This document shows positions 53,753-62,042 of a stretch of 64,000 nucleotides of DNA, piece by piece. The DNA comes from Planctomycetaceae bacterium (lineage in GTDB: Bacteria; Planctomycetota; Planctomycetia; Planctomycetales; Planctomycetaceae). The stretch spans positions 3,554,001 through 3,618,000 of the forward strand of contig CP051247.1 of NCBI GenBank assembly GCA_017795105.1, written 5' to 3'. The translations under genes and the position numbers were made by a program. The notes beneath the pieces are model-generated. The model was not told the DNA's origin. It saw only the letters and a list, made by a program, of their open reading frames with translations, and searched no databases. The stretch's first letter is position 1. Every line of letters starts with the position of its first letter.

Positions 53753-54040
53753 TTGAATTCAGTTCTTCCCTGCACCTGGACGGACTTGAAGGATCACATC
53801 CATACCGCCCTCTGCGAGAAAGAGAACCTGATTCCTGAGCAGTTCCCGCTGGATGCTGAACCGATGCATCGGGCTGACCGGTTCTGTGGTTTCGCATTCA
53901 CGCTCTTCGGGCCCCGCCAGATTCGACTCAATGCGATCTGGGCAGCCGATGTGAACACCGTCTACTTTTACGATGCCCGAGGCGTGCGTTACGAATCGTT
54001 GCGATTGCCACAGGTTGTGGCGGACGTCCCTGCCGCCTGA
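53753..54040 (+). CDS. Hypothetical protein, 95 aa
   Basis: A soluble protein of unknown family, TTG start at 53753 preceded by AAGGAG seven bases upstream, so the start is read from the ribosome site rather than the longer ORF. Sequence includes CTWTDLKDHIHTALCEKENL, FCGFAFTLFGPRQIRLNAIW and TVYFYDARGVRYESLRL; it ends VVADVPAA. It has two Cys residues but no metal motif. It converges with the PadR-like gene with 4 bp between stops. Confidence 0.65.
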   Translation: MNSVLPCTWTDLKDHIHTALCEKENLIPEQFPLDAEPMHRADRFCGFAFTLFGPRQIRLNAIWAADVNTVYFYDARGVRYESLRLPQVVADVPAA

Positions 54041-54044
54041 GTGA

Positions 54045-54332
54045 CTACCAGGTCTGGACGGCCTGCTTCATGAAGTTGAGCTTCTCCTTGAAGACTTTCT
54101 TTCCTTTAGCCGTCGCGCGGAACTTCTTTCCAGCCTTGTTCGTTTTGATACTGCACAGACCTTCTTTGCCCAGGCGATCGAAGTACGTGTAGAACGAACT
54201 TGTGCTGGTGTCCCAGCCATACTCGTCGCGTAGAACCTGGCGCAACTCCGTGCCTGACTTTTCTCCATCAGATACAAGGCCAAGCAGTACAAACTGCACG
54301 TCGCTCAACCCCCGGGGAATGTTGTGGCTCAT
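54045..54332 (-). CDS. PadR-like winged-helix transcriptional regulator
   Basis: A 95-residue winged-helix protein, MSHNIPRGLSDVQFVLLGLV, then EKSGTELRQVLRDEYGWDTS, then FYTYFDRLGKEGLCSIKTNK. The pattern of helix, turn, helix and wing fits PadR (PF03551). The long C-terminal effector helices of PadR-s1 are absent, so it is a short form. It has no adjacent regulated gene other than the small converging one, and the intergenic stretch up to leuA is AT-richer. The regulated target is unknown. Confidence 0.78.
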   Translation of the reverse strand: MSHNIPRGLSDVQFVLLGLVSDGEKSGTELRQVLRDEYGWDTSTSSFYTYFDRLGKEGLCSIKTNKAGKKFRATAKGKKVFKEKLNFMKQAVQTW

Positions 54333-54540
54333 AAGCCCTGGCTGCTCCAATCTGAAATATCTGGCCCGCGCGTGTTTAGGTCGGCATAACTACTGAATAC
54401 GCGAGTACACTGCAAGGGATAACGCCGAAAATTGGCAATCCTCTTGAGTAGACTGATATGTTCATGTCACTTACGTGCGTACGCGATCGGTCTCTATATC
54501 ACTCAAAACGAACAGAGAATAACACATCAGTTCCCTACTG

Positions 54541-56079
54541 TCAGCCTTGTTCAACCGAGGCCTGATGTTGAGCCATCGCTTTGTTAAGACTTTGTAAATA
54601 GGCGACGGCGGCCGCTTCAATCACGTCCGTACTGATCCCGGTTCCATGATAGGTCTCCGTTCCGTGCTGGATGGTCACGTTGACCTGTCCCAGAGCATCT
54701 TTCCCGCTCGTCACGCTGCTCACTTCGAAGTCGGTCAACGTGGCCGAGAGTCCGACAACACGCTCCAGAGCCACGAAGACCGCGTCGATCGGACCATCGC
54801 CCGTCGCGGCGTCTTTGCGGATCTCGCCATTCTCATGCTGCAACTCAATCGTCGCCGTCGGAATGGTGCCGGTCCCGGCTGAAGTGTGCATACGAACCAT
54901 CGACCAGGTCTCATGAACCTGATGCGTTCTTTGCTCAACCAATGCAACGATGTCGGAGTCGTAAACTTCCTTCTTTTTATCCGCCAATTCGATGAAATCA
55001 TCGAAAACTTTTTTCAGCGTCTCGGGATCGGGATCGTAGCCGAGTGATTTGAGACGATCCTGAAATGCATGGCGCCCGCTGTGTTTGCCGAGCACGAGAT
55101 TGGTCCCGAGAACGCCGACGTCTTCGGGCCGCATAATTTCATAGGTCGTCCGTTCCTGCAACATGCCGTGCTGGTGAATCCCGGCTTCATGCGCGAACGC
55201 ATTCTGACCAACGATCGCCTTGTTCCGCTGCACCTTCATGCCGGTCACGCTCGAGACGAGCCGGCTCGTCGGGACCAGGCGCGGCGTGTTGATGTTCGTG
55301 TGGACTTTGTAGTAGTCCGAACGGGTGCGAATCGCCATGACGATTTCTTCGAGCGAGGCATTCCCTGCTCGTTCACCCAATCCGTTGATCGTACATTCGA
55401 CCTGACGGGCTCCCGCTTCCACGGCGGCCAGCGAATTCGCGACCGCGAGGCCGAGATCGTTATGGCAATGGGTGCTGATAATCGCCTTGTCGATATTCGG
55501 CACCTGCGTCTTCAACGTACGAATCACGTTGTAGTAGTGACTCGGCGTGGCGTAGCCGACGGTGTCGGGGATATTGACGGTCGTTGCTCCGGCGTCGATG
55601 GCGGTTTCGACCACCTGGCAGAGGAAGTCGAGTTCGGTCCGGGACGCATCTTCCGGGGAGAACTCGATGTTGTCGCAGTAGTCGCGGGCCCGGGCGACCA
55701 TCTCGGCCGTGCGACGAACGATTTCTTCCTCAGCCATCTTCAGCTTGTACTGCATGTGAATGGCGGACGTGGCGAGGAAGACGTGAATCCGCGAGTTCTT
55801 CGCATGCTGCAATGCTTCCCAGGCCCGGTCGATATCTTCGGGCCGACAACGGGCGAGTCCACAGATTGTGGTTTGATCGCCATAGCGTTCGGCAATCTTC
55901 TTAACGGCTTCGAAGTCACCGGGTGAGGCGATCGGGAAACCGGCTTCGATGATGTCGACACCAAGCTCCACCAGCGCGCCTGCCACTTCCAGCTTTTCGC
56001 TGATGTTCATGCTGCAGCCGGGCGATTGCTCGCCATCGCGGAGAGTCGTGTCGAAAATACGAATGACGTCGTCACTCAT
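54541..56079 (-). CDS. leuA: 2-isopropylmalate synthase
   Basis: A 512-residue first enzyme of leucine synthesis, condensing acetyl-CoA with 2-oxoisovalerate. The metal/substrate motif is RIFDTTLRDGEQSPGCSMNI near residue 7, followed by IEAGFPIASPGDFEAVK. The catalytic HCHNDLGLAVANSLAAVEAG lies near 205. The C-terminal regulatory domain, where leucine inhibits the enzyme, contains TIELQHENGEIRKDAATGDG. ATG 56079 is preceded by AAGGA seven bases upstream. Upstream, on the same strand, a Leu-rich leader peptide and terminator suggest attenuation. Confidence 0.97.
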   Translation of the reverse strand: MSDDVIRIFDTTLRDGEQSPGCSMNISEKLEVAGALVELGVDIIEAGFPIASPGDFEAVKKIAERYGDQTTICGLARCRPEDIDRAWEALQHAKNSRIHVFLATSAIHMQYKLKMAEEEIVRRTAEMVARARDYCDNIEFSPEDASRTELDFLCQVVETAIDAGATTVNIPDTVGYATPSHYYNVIRTLKTQVPNIDKAIISTHCHNDLGLAVANSLAAVEAGARQVECTINGLGERAGNASLEEIVMAIRTRSDYYKVHTNINTPRLVPTSRLVSSVTGMKVQRNKAIVGQNAFAHEAGIHQHGMLQERTTYEIMRPEDVGVLGTNLVLGKHSGRHAFQDRLKSLGYDPDPETLKKVFDDFIELADKKKEVYDSDIVALVEQRTHQVHETWSMVRMHTSAGTGTIPTATIELQHENGEIRKDAATGDGPIDAVFVALERVVGLSATLTDFEVSSVTSGKDALGQVNVTIQHGTETYHGTGISTDVIEAAAVAYLQSLNKAMAQHQASVEQG

Positions 56080-56162
56080 CGGAAGGTCCTTCATGCCGGT
56101 TGTCGGTAAGGAAGCCGAGAAAATCGAGACCGCTCCTGCTTGCGGACACGGTCTCACGAAAC

Positions 56163-56198
56163 AAAAAAAGCCCTGAGACAGAGGGTGTCTCAGGGCTT
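56163..56198 (-). terminator. Attenuator terminator in leuA leader
   Basis: On the leuA strand, AAGCCCTGAGACA-ccctc-TGTCTCAGGGCTT forms a perfect 13-bp stem followed by a T-run of at least 7. It lies between the leader peptide stop (56222) and the leuA start (56079). A second hairpin (GAGACCG/CGGTCTC) lies at 56126-56155. Confidence 0.9.
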
Positions 56199-56221
56199 AA
56201 AAAGAAAAGCAACTACGTAGC

Positions 56222-56296
56222 CTAAGACGTCCCACCTAAGATTGGGGTTAGTAGTCCGCTCAGGCCAAGGAGGCTGTTCGAGGTCGCTTTGTTCAT
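56222..56296 (-). CDS. leuA leader peptide (leucine attenuator)
   Basis: A 24-residue ORF on the leuA strand: MNKATSNSLLGLSGLLTPIL then GGTS. Six of 24 residues are Leu, in two LL pairs and two single positions, with codons CTC CTT CTG CTA CTA TTA, including rare CTA/TTA. It ends 24 nt before the start of a strong terminator. Nothing like a Shine-Dalgarno site is seen. Leucine-starved ribosomes would stall at these codons. It fits classical leucine-operon attenuation, but is inferred from layout only. A longer in-frame start at 56320 is possible. No other function is apparent. Confidence 0.62.
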   Translation of the reverse strand: MNKATSNSLLGLSGLLTPILGGTS

Positions 56297-56520
56297 ACAA
56301 ACACGGTAACCGCTGCACATGGCGTCGTCAAGCACGCGCAGCATTGGGGGATCGGTTTCAAAAGAATGCGGCAACCCTTGTTGCACAGCCTTTCCGCAGA
56401 CCCTGACAACCGTCGACGAGATCAGGTTCGGCGAAATTAATCTCACCAGACACTCCCGGCGCTGGTACAATTGCATCAAAGAATGTTGATGGTCCGCCGC
56501 GTCTCGAGAGGAGAGCAGCC

Positions 56521-58488
56521 ATGTCGACACTGAACCGAGATCCCGAGAGCAAGTCCCAGTCCCAGGCACCGACATCGTCTTCTGGTTCGAAACCAGCCAC
56601 CGACGAACAGTCGGCTACTTTCGTCGAGACCGCCCTGTTGCTGAGCGGGAAGTCTCAGGAGGAAGCGACCAAGACCGGGACAATTGACCGAGCCGATGAC
56701 GAGGTCGAGCTGCTGTTCGCCCCGGCGTATCAGACAACAAAGAGCCCGGTCCATCGAGCGGTCTGGGATCAGGACTTCCCGGTTGACCTGTTCCAGTCCG
56801 AACCGATCACCGCCGACCCGGAACTGGAAAGCCGATTCGAAGCCTGTCTCGATGTTGTCCGCGAACACCAGAAGAACGGGACGCACTACAACGAACAGGG
56901 CAAGATGACCGATGCCCTGCTCCGGGATCTCGGTGAGGCCGGCTACTGGGGGCTGCTTGTTGACCGTGAGCATGGCGGCAGTGAAGTGCCGTTCCAGTTG
57001 TTCGCCCGCTTCCTCAGTCGGATGGCGACAGTGAATCCGACGGTCGCCGGACTCGGATCCGTTCACGGCTGCATCGGAGCCGTCGATCCCGTCATGACAT
57101 TCGGCACGCCGGAACAGAAGCAGAAGTTCCTGCCCGATCTGGCTTCCGGACGTCGTCTCTCGGCGTTCGCATTGACCGAACCGGGAGCAGGATCGGATCT
57201 CACGGCTCTGAAGACCGAAGCGGTCCTCGAAGGTGACCATTATATTGTCACTGGAGAAAAACTCTTCATCACGAATGCAGTCCCGGGCCGCGTGATCGGA
57301 CTGGTCTGCCGGATTGAAGGCCGACCCGCTGTGCTGATTGCCCAGTTGCCGGAGGAAGAGAACGAACAATTCCAGATCGTCGATTACGGTCTGTACGCGC
57401 TGGCTCATTCCTATAACAACGGGTTGAAGTTCAATCGCTTCCCCGTTCCCCGAGAAAACCTGCTTCACATTGAAGGGGGCGACGGGTTAACGATCGCCTA
57501 TCACGGATTGAACCGCGGTCGCGTCGCGCTTTGCGCGACAGCAGCCGGGACGATTCGGCTGATGCTGGCCAATACTTTGCCGTGGGCCGCCTATCGCGAA
57601 ACGTACGGGCAGCCGATTGAAGAACGCGAGCTGGTTCGCCGTCGACTCGGGTTGATGTCGGCTTACATTGTCGCGTGTGATGCGATGGTCGAATGGTGCG
57701 GCAGTCTGCTCGATCAGGGTTATCGCGGCGAGATGGAATGTATCATCGCCAAGATCTTCGGCAGTGAAGTGCAGAAGGACGCCGCGATCGAGCTGTTCAT
57801 GAAAACGCACGGCGGGCGATCGTTCCTGAAAGGCCATCTGTTCGGAGACAACGTTCATGAGTTTCTCGCGCCCTGCATCTACGAGGGCGAAGGCGAGATG
57901 CTGGGCATGGCGTTCATGAAGTCGCTGATCAAGCAGCACGGCAAATCGTTCTATGAGCCGATCGGCAAAGCGTTGCAGGCGGCTGGAATCAAGCAGCCGA
58001 ATCCGATGAACCCGTCGCATCTCATCGCCCTGCGACAAGCCGCGGTGCCGTATGTGAAATGGCGTGTCGGCGAAGCCTTCAACTGGGGACCGTCCCCGCA
58101 CTTCGGACGGATCCCGGACGAACTGGCGACCCATGTCGATGAAGCGAGTGATCGAATTCAGCACGCCCGCATCGATGTCGACAATCTGATGCGGAAGTTC
58201 CAGCTCGCCCTGGCGGACCGGCAGTGCGCGATGGCCGATCTGTCGCAGCAGATTCAGGATCAGGTCGTCACGCTGGTGACGTGTCTGTACGCCGCCCGCA
58301 CAGACGATCCGCTCATTATCCAGTCGGCCGACGTGCTCTCGCAGTTTCTGCAGACCCGGGCTCGTGGACATCGACTCGACGGGAAGTTCTTCAAGGCGGT
58401 TACCGCTCTCGGTAAGAACGTACTCGACCAGCACGGCCGTCTGACGGAAGGGATCGATCCCGAACCGATCCTCATGCCCTACAAGTAG
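56521..58488 (+). CDS. Acyl-CoA dehydrogenase
   Basis: A 655-residue flavoprotein. The N-terminal 90 residues are an uncharacterised extension rich in Ser/Gln. The dehydrogenase core starts at about 105 and includes FALTEPGAGSDLTALKTEAV near 215 and a flavin stretch TGEKLFITNAVPGRVIGLVC. The segment YEGEGEMLGMAF near 460 carries the Glu expected for the catalytic base. A helical extension follows from about 490. Length and layout are closer to the long VLCAD-like enzymes than the usual 380-residue type. Substrate chain length cannot be read. It is divergent from leuA. Confidence 0.92.
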   Translation: MSTLNRDPESKSQSQAPTSSSGSKPATDEQSATFVETALLLSGKSQEEATKTGTIDRADDEVELLFAPAYQTTKSPVHRAVWDQDFPVDLFQSEPITADPELESRFEACLDVVREHQKNGTHYNEQGKMTDALLRDLGEAGYWGLLVDREHGGSEVPFQLFARFLSRMATVNPTVAGLGSVHGCIGAVDPVMTFGTPEQKQKFLPDLASGRRLSAFALTEPGAGSDLTALKTEAVLEGDHYIVTGEKLFITNAVPGRVIGLVCRIEGRPAVLIAQLPEEENEQFQIVDYGLYALAHSYNNGLKFNRFPVPRENLLHIEGGDGLTIAYHGLNRGRVALCATAAGTIRLMLANTLPWAAYRETYGQPIEERELVRRRLGLMSAYIVACDAMVEWCGSLLDQGYRGEMECIIAKIFGSEVQKDAAIELFMKTHGGRSFLKGHLFGDNVHEFLAPCIYEGEGEMLGMAFMKSLIKQHGKSFYEPIGKALQAAGIKQPNPMNPSHLIALRQAAVPYVKWRVGEAFNWGPSPHFGRIPDELATHVDEASDRIQHARIDVDNLMRKFQLALADRQCAMADLSQQIQDQVVTLVTCLYAARTDDPLIIQSADVLSQFLQTRARGHRLDGKFFKAVTALGKNVLDQHGRLTEGIDPEPILMPYK

Positions 58489-58566
58489 AGGAGTCTACTT
58501 GAGTAGTGCATATCGAAGCGGCGGCATTTTGCCAAATGTCGCTTACTTCAGCTCGTAATTCGTAGG

Positions 58567-58635
58567 CTGGGATAGCCGGCAGGCGTATCCCAGCAACTGG
58601 GCGTTCCATGCTGGGATACGGCTTCGCCTATCCCC
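58567..58635. repeat. Two CTGGGATA/TATCCC hairpins
   Basis: The first runs 58567-58593, with CTGGGATA and TATCCCAG around GCC-ggca-GGC. The second runs 58611-58635, with CTGGGATA around GGC-ttc-GCC and TATCCCC. They match the modules at 27383, 27818, 39828 and 40176. No ORF is present. Confidence 0.7.
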
Positions 58636-58662
58636 ATTTGCTCCGAAGTAAGTGCCATTCGG

Positions 58663-59109
58663 TCACTCGCTGGTGACATACTCGCGGCTGAGTGTGCACT
58701 GACGTTCGATGTAGGCTCCGGTCAGGATCTTCGGCGTGACCCAGGCATTCACGGCCAGCGGCACGCGGACGGTCACAGTCACTTCGGCAGTGGCGTTAGT
58801 GATGACGGAAGGTGCGACGGTGATTGTCCCGTTTTTCAGGCTCAGTTTGTCGAGTTCGGCCTGGGCGGAGTCTTTGACTTTGCTTGTCGTTGCACCGGGA
58901 ATCGACCCGCGACGTGCACCTTCGAAGGCGGCCTGCTCGGTGGAATGGGCGATCATGTAGTAGCGACAGAAATCGAGCGCTGCAAAGAAGAGCGTGAAGA
59001 CGATTGGGACCGTGATCGCGAACTCGACCAGCGCAGAGGCTCGGCGTGGATCCCCGGATGCCTGTCCGCGGATTGACTGTTGTCGAATTGAGCTGCGGCT
59101 GACGATCAT
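58663..59109 (-). CDS. TadE-like pseudopilin-type protein
   Basis: A 148-residue protein with the TadE motif: a hydrophobic segment after a charged N-terminus, ALVEFAITVPIVFTLFFAAL, followed by DFCRYYMIAHSTEQAAFEGA with the typical Glu near position +5. Its soluble C-terminal part is beta-rich. TadE-like proteins act in Tad/Flp pilus assembly. It follows the VWA gene by 12 bp, and a second TadE-like gene lies upstream. Confidence 0.85.
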   Translation of the reverse strand: MIVSRSSIRQQSIRGQASGDPRRASALVEFAITVPIVFTLFFAALDFCRYYMIAHSTEQAAFEGARRGSIPGATTSKVKDSAQAELDKLSLKNGTITVAPSVITNATAEVTVTVRVPLAVNAWVTPKILTGAYIERQCTLSREYVTSE

Positions 59110-59121
59110 ACCGCCCTTTCG

Positions 59122-60312
59122 TTAGTCAATCAGAACAATCGGGAGAGAGCCGGCCAGTTCTTCGAAGGCGGCTTTCAGCTGGACCTGGTTGGTGGCGCTG
59201 TAGCTCTTACCGCCGGTCGTGCTGGCGATATTGGCCATGACAGACTGGTTGTTGACGGAGAGGAACGACACGGTGTGGATCGTGATATCCGCCGCAGCGG
59301 CATCCTGTGCGGCATCCAGGGGATTGCGGCCGGTATTCCACATGCCGTCGGACATCAGAATGATTGTCTTGTAGGCCAGTGAATTGGTGCTGTTATCGGT
59401 GAGCATGTCGACGGCTGCATCGATCCCGGCGGCCATGTTCGTGCTGCCGATCATGATGTCGGTGTAGCGAGCCGCGATCTTTGCGTTGACGTTGTTGATT
59501 TGCTTCCCGAGCGGAAGATCGACATTCACGGCGTTGAACCTGCGCCCCGAGTGAGGCCACCAGTACCAGGAGAGACTCGTGTCAGATCCCCAGGTGATCA
59601 GGCCGATGTCCGGTTCGATCGTTCGTTGTTGAATCTTGGCGACGAATGCCTGAATCGCCTGGTCGAGATACGCCCAGCGACTTCCTGTCGAGTGCGGTGG
59701 AGTGATATACCCACTGGGGTAGGTGATGCCTCCGGGGTATGCCCAGTCGGCTCCACTCAAGTCGAAGCACATCGAGTGCGAGCGGTCGATGCACAGGACA
59801 ATCTCGTGGATGACGTTGGCGGCGATCGAGGTGTGCGCGGGCGTGTAGTTATTGTTCGACAAATAGCGTGCGAAGAACAGCGGGACCGAGGCGTTGGCCT
59901 GATCGTCCAGCCGCAGTGTGACCTTCATCGAGTTATACGGCGTCTGGTTGGCCTGGAACGCCCAGTTCCCATTCGCTCCGGCAACGACCTTCCCGAAGAT
60001 GATGTCGTTGTCGTTAAAGGCCATGGTTTTGCCGGCCACTTTGTTGAGCGACAGGAGCCGCTTGGCGGTCGTCTCAGCTTTCTCCTTGTCTTCGGTGCGC
60101 AGCAGGTTTTCGACGCCCGCTTTCACCGAGGCATCGGCGGCGATACGGACCTCCGTCTTGATCAGCTGCATATAGGCCACGTCGACGGTGAAGACGACTG
60201 CGATCATGAACACGGTGATCATCGCCGCGATGAAGACAATCATCGCACCGCGACGGTGGCGATCCATCGGTTTCATGGCGATGGCGATCTGAATTCGTGC
60301 CGAGTTCTTCAT
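59122..60312 (-). CDS. TadG-like protein with von Willebrand A domain
   Basis: A 396-residue protein. The N-terminal membrane segment (GAMIVFIAAMITVFMIAVVF) with the preceding HRRGA is the TadG/TadE-type Flp pilus signature. The VWA domain (about 175-390) carries the MIDAS DRSHS in EIVLCIDRSHSMCFDLSGAD and the second motif ILMSDGMWNTGRN. It is probably a pilus or surface assembly protein that binds a partner through metal. ATG 60312 is chosen; the 60360 start has no ribosome site and neither has a strong one. Confidence 0.85.
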   Translation of the reverse strand: MKNSARIQIAIAMKPMDRHRRGAMIVFIAAMITVFMIAVVFTVDVAYMQLIKTEVRIAADASVKAGVENLLRTEDKEKAETTAKRLLSLNKVAGKTMAFNDNDIIFGKVVAGANGNWAFQANQTPYNSMKVTLRLDDQANASVPLFFARYLSNNNYTPAHTSIAANVIHEIVLCIDRSHSMCFDLSGADWAYPGGITYPSGYITPPHSTGSRWAYLDQAIQAFVAKIQQRTIEPDIGLITWGSDTSLSWYWWPHSGRRFNAVNVDLPLGKQINNVNAKIAARYTDIMIGSTNMAAGIDAAVDMLTDNSTNSLAYKTIILMSDGMWNTGRNPLDAAQDAAAADITIHTVSFLSVNNQSVMANIASTTGGKSYSATNQVQLKAAFEELAGSLPIVLID

Positions 60313-60372
60313 GGGAGATGTCTCGAAGTTGAAAGGTCGAGCCTCAGGGTCGACGCGCATTGGGCCCGCATG

Positions 60373-60816
60373 TCAGTCGGTCTGGCGAACGACGTAGACC
60401 GTCGTATCGAGCGTCTGGCCATTGAAGAATGACATGGGGAGGTTGAAGTTGGAGTCGGTAATAACCGAAGCCGTTAACGCGATCTCAGTGCCGGGAGACA
60501 GAGAGCTGGTGAGATTCGGACTGACTGTCAGACTCGCCCCGTTGACTCCCTTGGCGGTCATCAACTGATTGAACCGCGCCGTGACGTCCGAAGTGGTCGA
60601 ACTCCCTCTGGAAGCGAGTTTGGCTGCTTCATAAGTACAGATCGAGAGATCCTGCTTCAGGTGAACGAACTCAGCAGTCTCGATGGAGCCGAAGACAAGC
60701 AGAATTAGCACCGGCAGTGCAACGGCCACTTCCACCGTGGCTGTGCCGAGACGATTCGCGAATTTCTCGCCAGACCGCGGTCGATTCGATTGTTCGCAAT
60801 AACGTTGGGATCGCAT
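60373..60816 (-). CDS. TadE-like pilus protein, second copy
   Basis: A 147-residue TadE-family protein. The core is GTATVEVAVALPVLILLVFG, then SIETAEFVHLKQDLSICTYE. It is distinct in sequence from the TadE-like gene at 58663. The three genes form a leftward operon (60373, 59122, 58663). No TadA ATPase or secretin lies in the window. Confidence 0.82.
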   Translation of the reverse strand: MRSQRYCEQSNRPRSGEKFANRLGTATVEVAVALPVLILLVFGSIETAEFVHLKQDLSICTYEAAKLASRGSSTTSDVTARFNQLMTAKGVNGASLTVSPNLTSSLSPGTEIALTASVITDSNFNLPMSFFNGQTLDTTVYVVRQTD

Positions 60817-60990
60817 CAGACCAGTTCGACATGTGCAGGAATACACTGTGCGGCACCTTGCCGCGACGGAGCGAATACACTCCGCCTGAACCGTAGGTCG
60901 CGGTGCGAGGCCTGCTGTCGAAATTGGAATGGAACTCAGGGAATTCCCTGAGTCGTTGAGCGGGCTGAACGATTGTGACGATAAAACCGG

Positions 60991-61497
60991 TTAAGACGAC
61001 CGGATGAGTTTCAGCTTCTCCCGGAGAATGCCGGCGGCTTTCTGCACGGCGGGGGGATCGTCGGGATGAACGAGCTCAAGGGCGCGATCGGCGGTTTTGC
61101 AGGCGCGGCCGCACATGCGCTCATCGAGTGCATCGCCGACGTTGTCGAGGCAGTCGGCGAGTTTGATCAGACGGGCTTTCCACGAGGCCTGCCGGATCTG
61201 TTCATGATACTCGTGTTCCCGCCGTTCCTGCGGCAGTCGGCCATCCTTCGACATGTCGGACACGAGCTGAGCCACGTCGGGGCCGAAATGATGGGCGACG
61301 CTGTCGTAATCTTTGGTGGTATCTTCGATCACATCGTGCAAAGCCGCGGCTGCCAGAATGGTTTCATCATCGACGCCAAACGTGCGGCAAATGATCGTCA
61401 TCACTCGCATCGGATGAGCGATATACGGAGTGGTCCCGTCTTTCCGCATCTGTCCCGCATGAGCCCTCGCCGCATAGCTGATTGCCTGATCCAACAC
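60991..61497 (-). CDS. MESH1-like (p)ppGpp hydrolase/HD-domain protein
   Basis: A 168-residue HD-domain protein with the SpoT-type hydrolase arrangement: AARAHAGQMRKDGTTPYIAH near residue 10, then TILAAAALHDVIEDTTKDYD with HD and IEDT motifs, then RLIKLADCLDNVGDALDERM near 110. The synthetase domain is absent, as in small alarmone hydrolases. The start is GTG 61497 with AAGGAGA seven bases upstream. Its substrate may be (p)ppGpp; other nucleotides are possible. It stands next to the TadE block but separate. Confidence 0.9.
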   Translation of the reverse strand: MLDQAISYAARAHAGQMRKDGTTPYIAHPMRVMTIICRTFGVDDETILAAAALHDVIEDTTKDYDSVAHHFGPDVAQLVSDMSKDGRLPQERREHEYHEQIRQASWKARLIKLADCLDNVGDALDERMCGRACKTADRALELVHPDDPPAVQKAAGILREKLKLIRSS

Positions 61498-61605
61498 CGC
61501 AAACTCTCCTTCAAATCAATACCACTGGACCTCCATTTTAGCAGGTTCTCCACAGAGCGGCACCCTCGTTTCCACGCCGGCAGAACAGGACCGTTCCCCC
61601 ATTTC

Positions 61606-61673
61606 GTACTGGCGGCATCCTGCCGCCGTATGGGCGTGTCAGGGACGTTTCGTGTCGAAAGACCGAACCCGTT
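61606..61673. repeat. Truncated MITE-like element, left end only
   Basis: The left inverted repeat GTACTGGCGGCATCC is followed by TGCCGCC and the interior TATGGGCGTGTCAGGGACGT. The interior matches the copy at 61940-62035. The right inverted repeat is absent or degenerate. Confidence 0.6.
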
Positions 61674-61735
61674 GGCAGGCACAGGCGAAACCGTATCCCG
61701 CTGGTGCCAAATAACTAGGTGATCGGGATTAACGC

Positions 61736-61876
61736 CGGGTGGCCCGTCCGGTACGGGCGGGTGACGAAGTCACAAGAGGCCGCGCCATGCGCGAGATCTA
61801 TTCGAGGACCGGACGATTCCCATACAACACGTGGATGGTGCGACCCGCCTGCTTTGGCGGACGGGCCACCCCTCCC
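61736..61876. repeat. Two opposing GGGTGGC-type hairpin cassettes
   Basis: First (61736-61789): CGGGTGGC-CCGTCCG-gta-CGGGCGGG-TGAC-gaa-GTCA-CAAGAGGCCGCGCCAT. Second, in reverse and partial (61839-61876): GGGTGGCCCGTCCGCC, then a loop, then GGCGGG. Stem 1 here pairs CCCGTCCG with CGGGCGGG, which allows one wobble. Confidence 0.65.
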
Positions 61877-61939
61877 AGCGAAACGTGGTGCGTATGGCAC
61901 AGGCGAAACCGTCTTCCAGCCTGCGAGTTCGAACCTTTC

Positions 61940-62035
61940 GTAGCGGCGGCATCCTGCCGCCGTTTGGGCGTGCCAGGGACTTTTCGCGTCGAGACTCTGA
62001 GCCGCGACCCTTCGGCGGCAGGATGCCGCCGGTAC
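61940..62035. mobile_element. 96-bp MITE-like element, copy 3
   Basis: The left end is GTAGCGGCGGCATCC and the right end GGATGCCGCCGGTAC, with the same inverted repeats as the 150-bp elements. The interior is shorter (TTTGGGCGTGCCAGGGACTT). It ends 8 bp before the stop codon of the transporter gene. Confidence 0.75.
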
Positions 62036-62042
62036 GACTGGA

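Noticed and set aside
56205..56470. Possible SRP RNA or 6S RNA ending at the strong terminator
   Set aside because: The SRP apical core GGTCAGG-CCGGAAGGAAGCAGCC is absent, no 6S-like open bubble is apparent, and the Leu-rich ORF gives a better explanation for the leader.
56370..56475. THI-box (TPP riboswitch)-like stretch on the leuA strand: TGAGATTA, CGAACCTGATC, GCGGAAAGG
   Set aside because: Several conserved TPP elements appear in order, but the segment after GAACCTGATC forms a CCTGA/TCAGG hairpin with an inner CGTCGACG palindrome, not the expected P4/P5 arms. The GGGTGCC element is degenerate, and leuA is not a usual thiamine-regulated gene. A covariance-model scan (Rfam TPP) would settle this.
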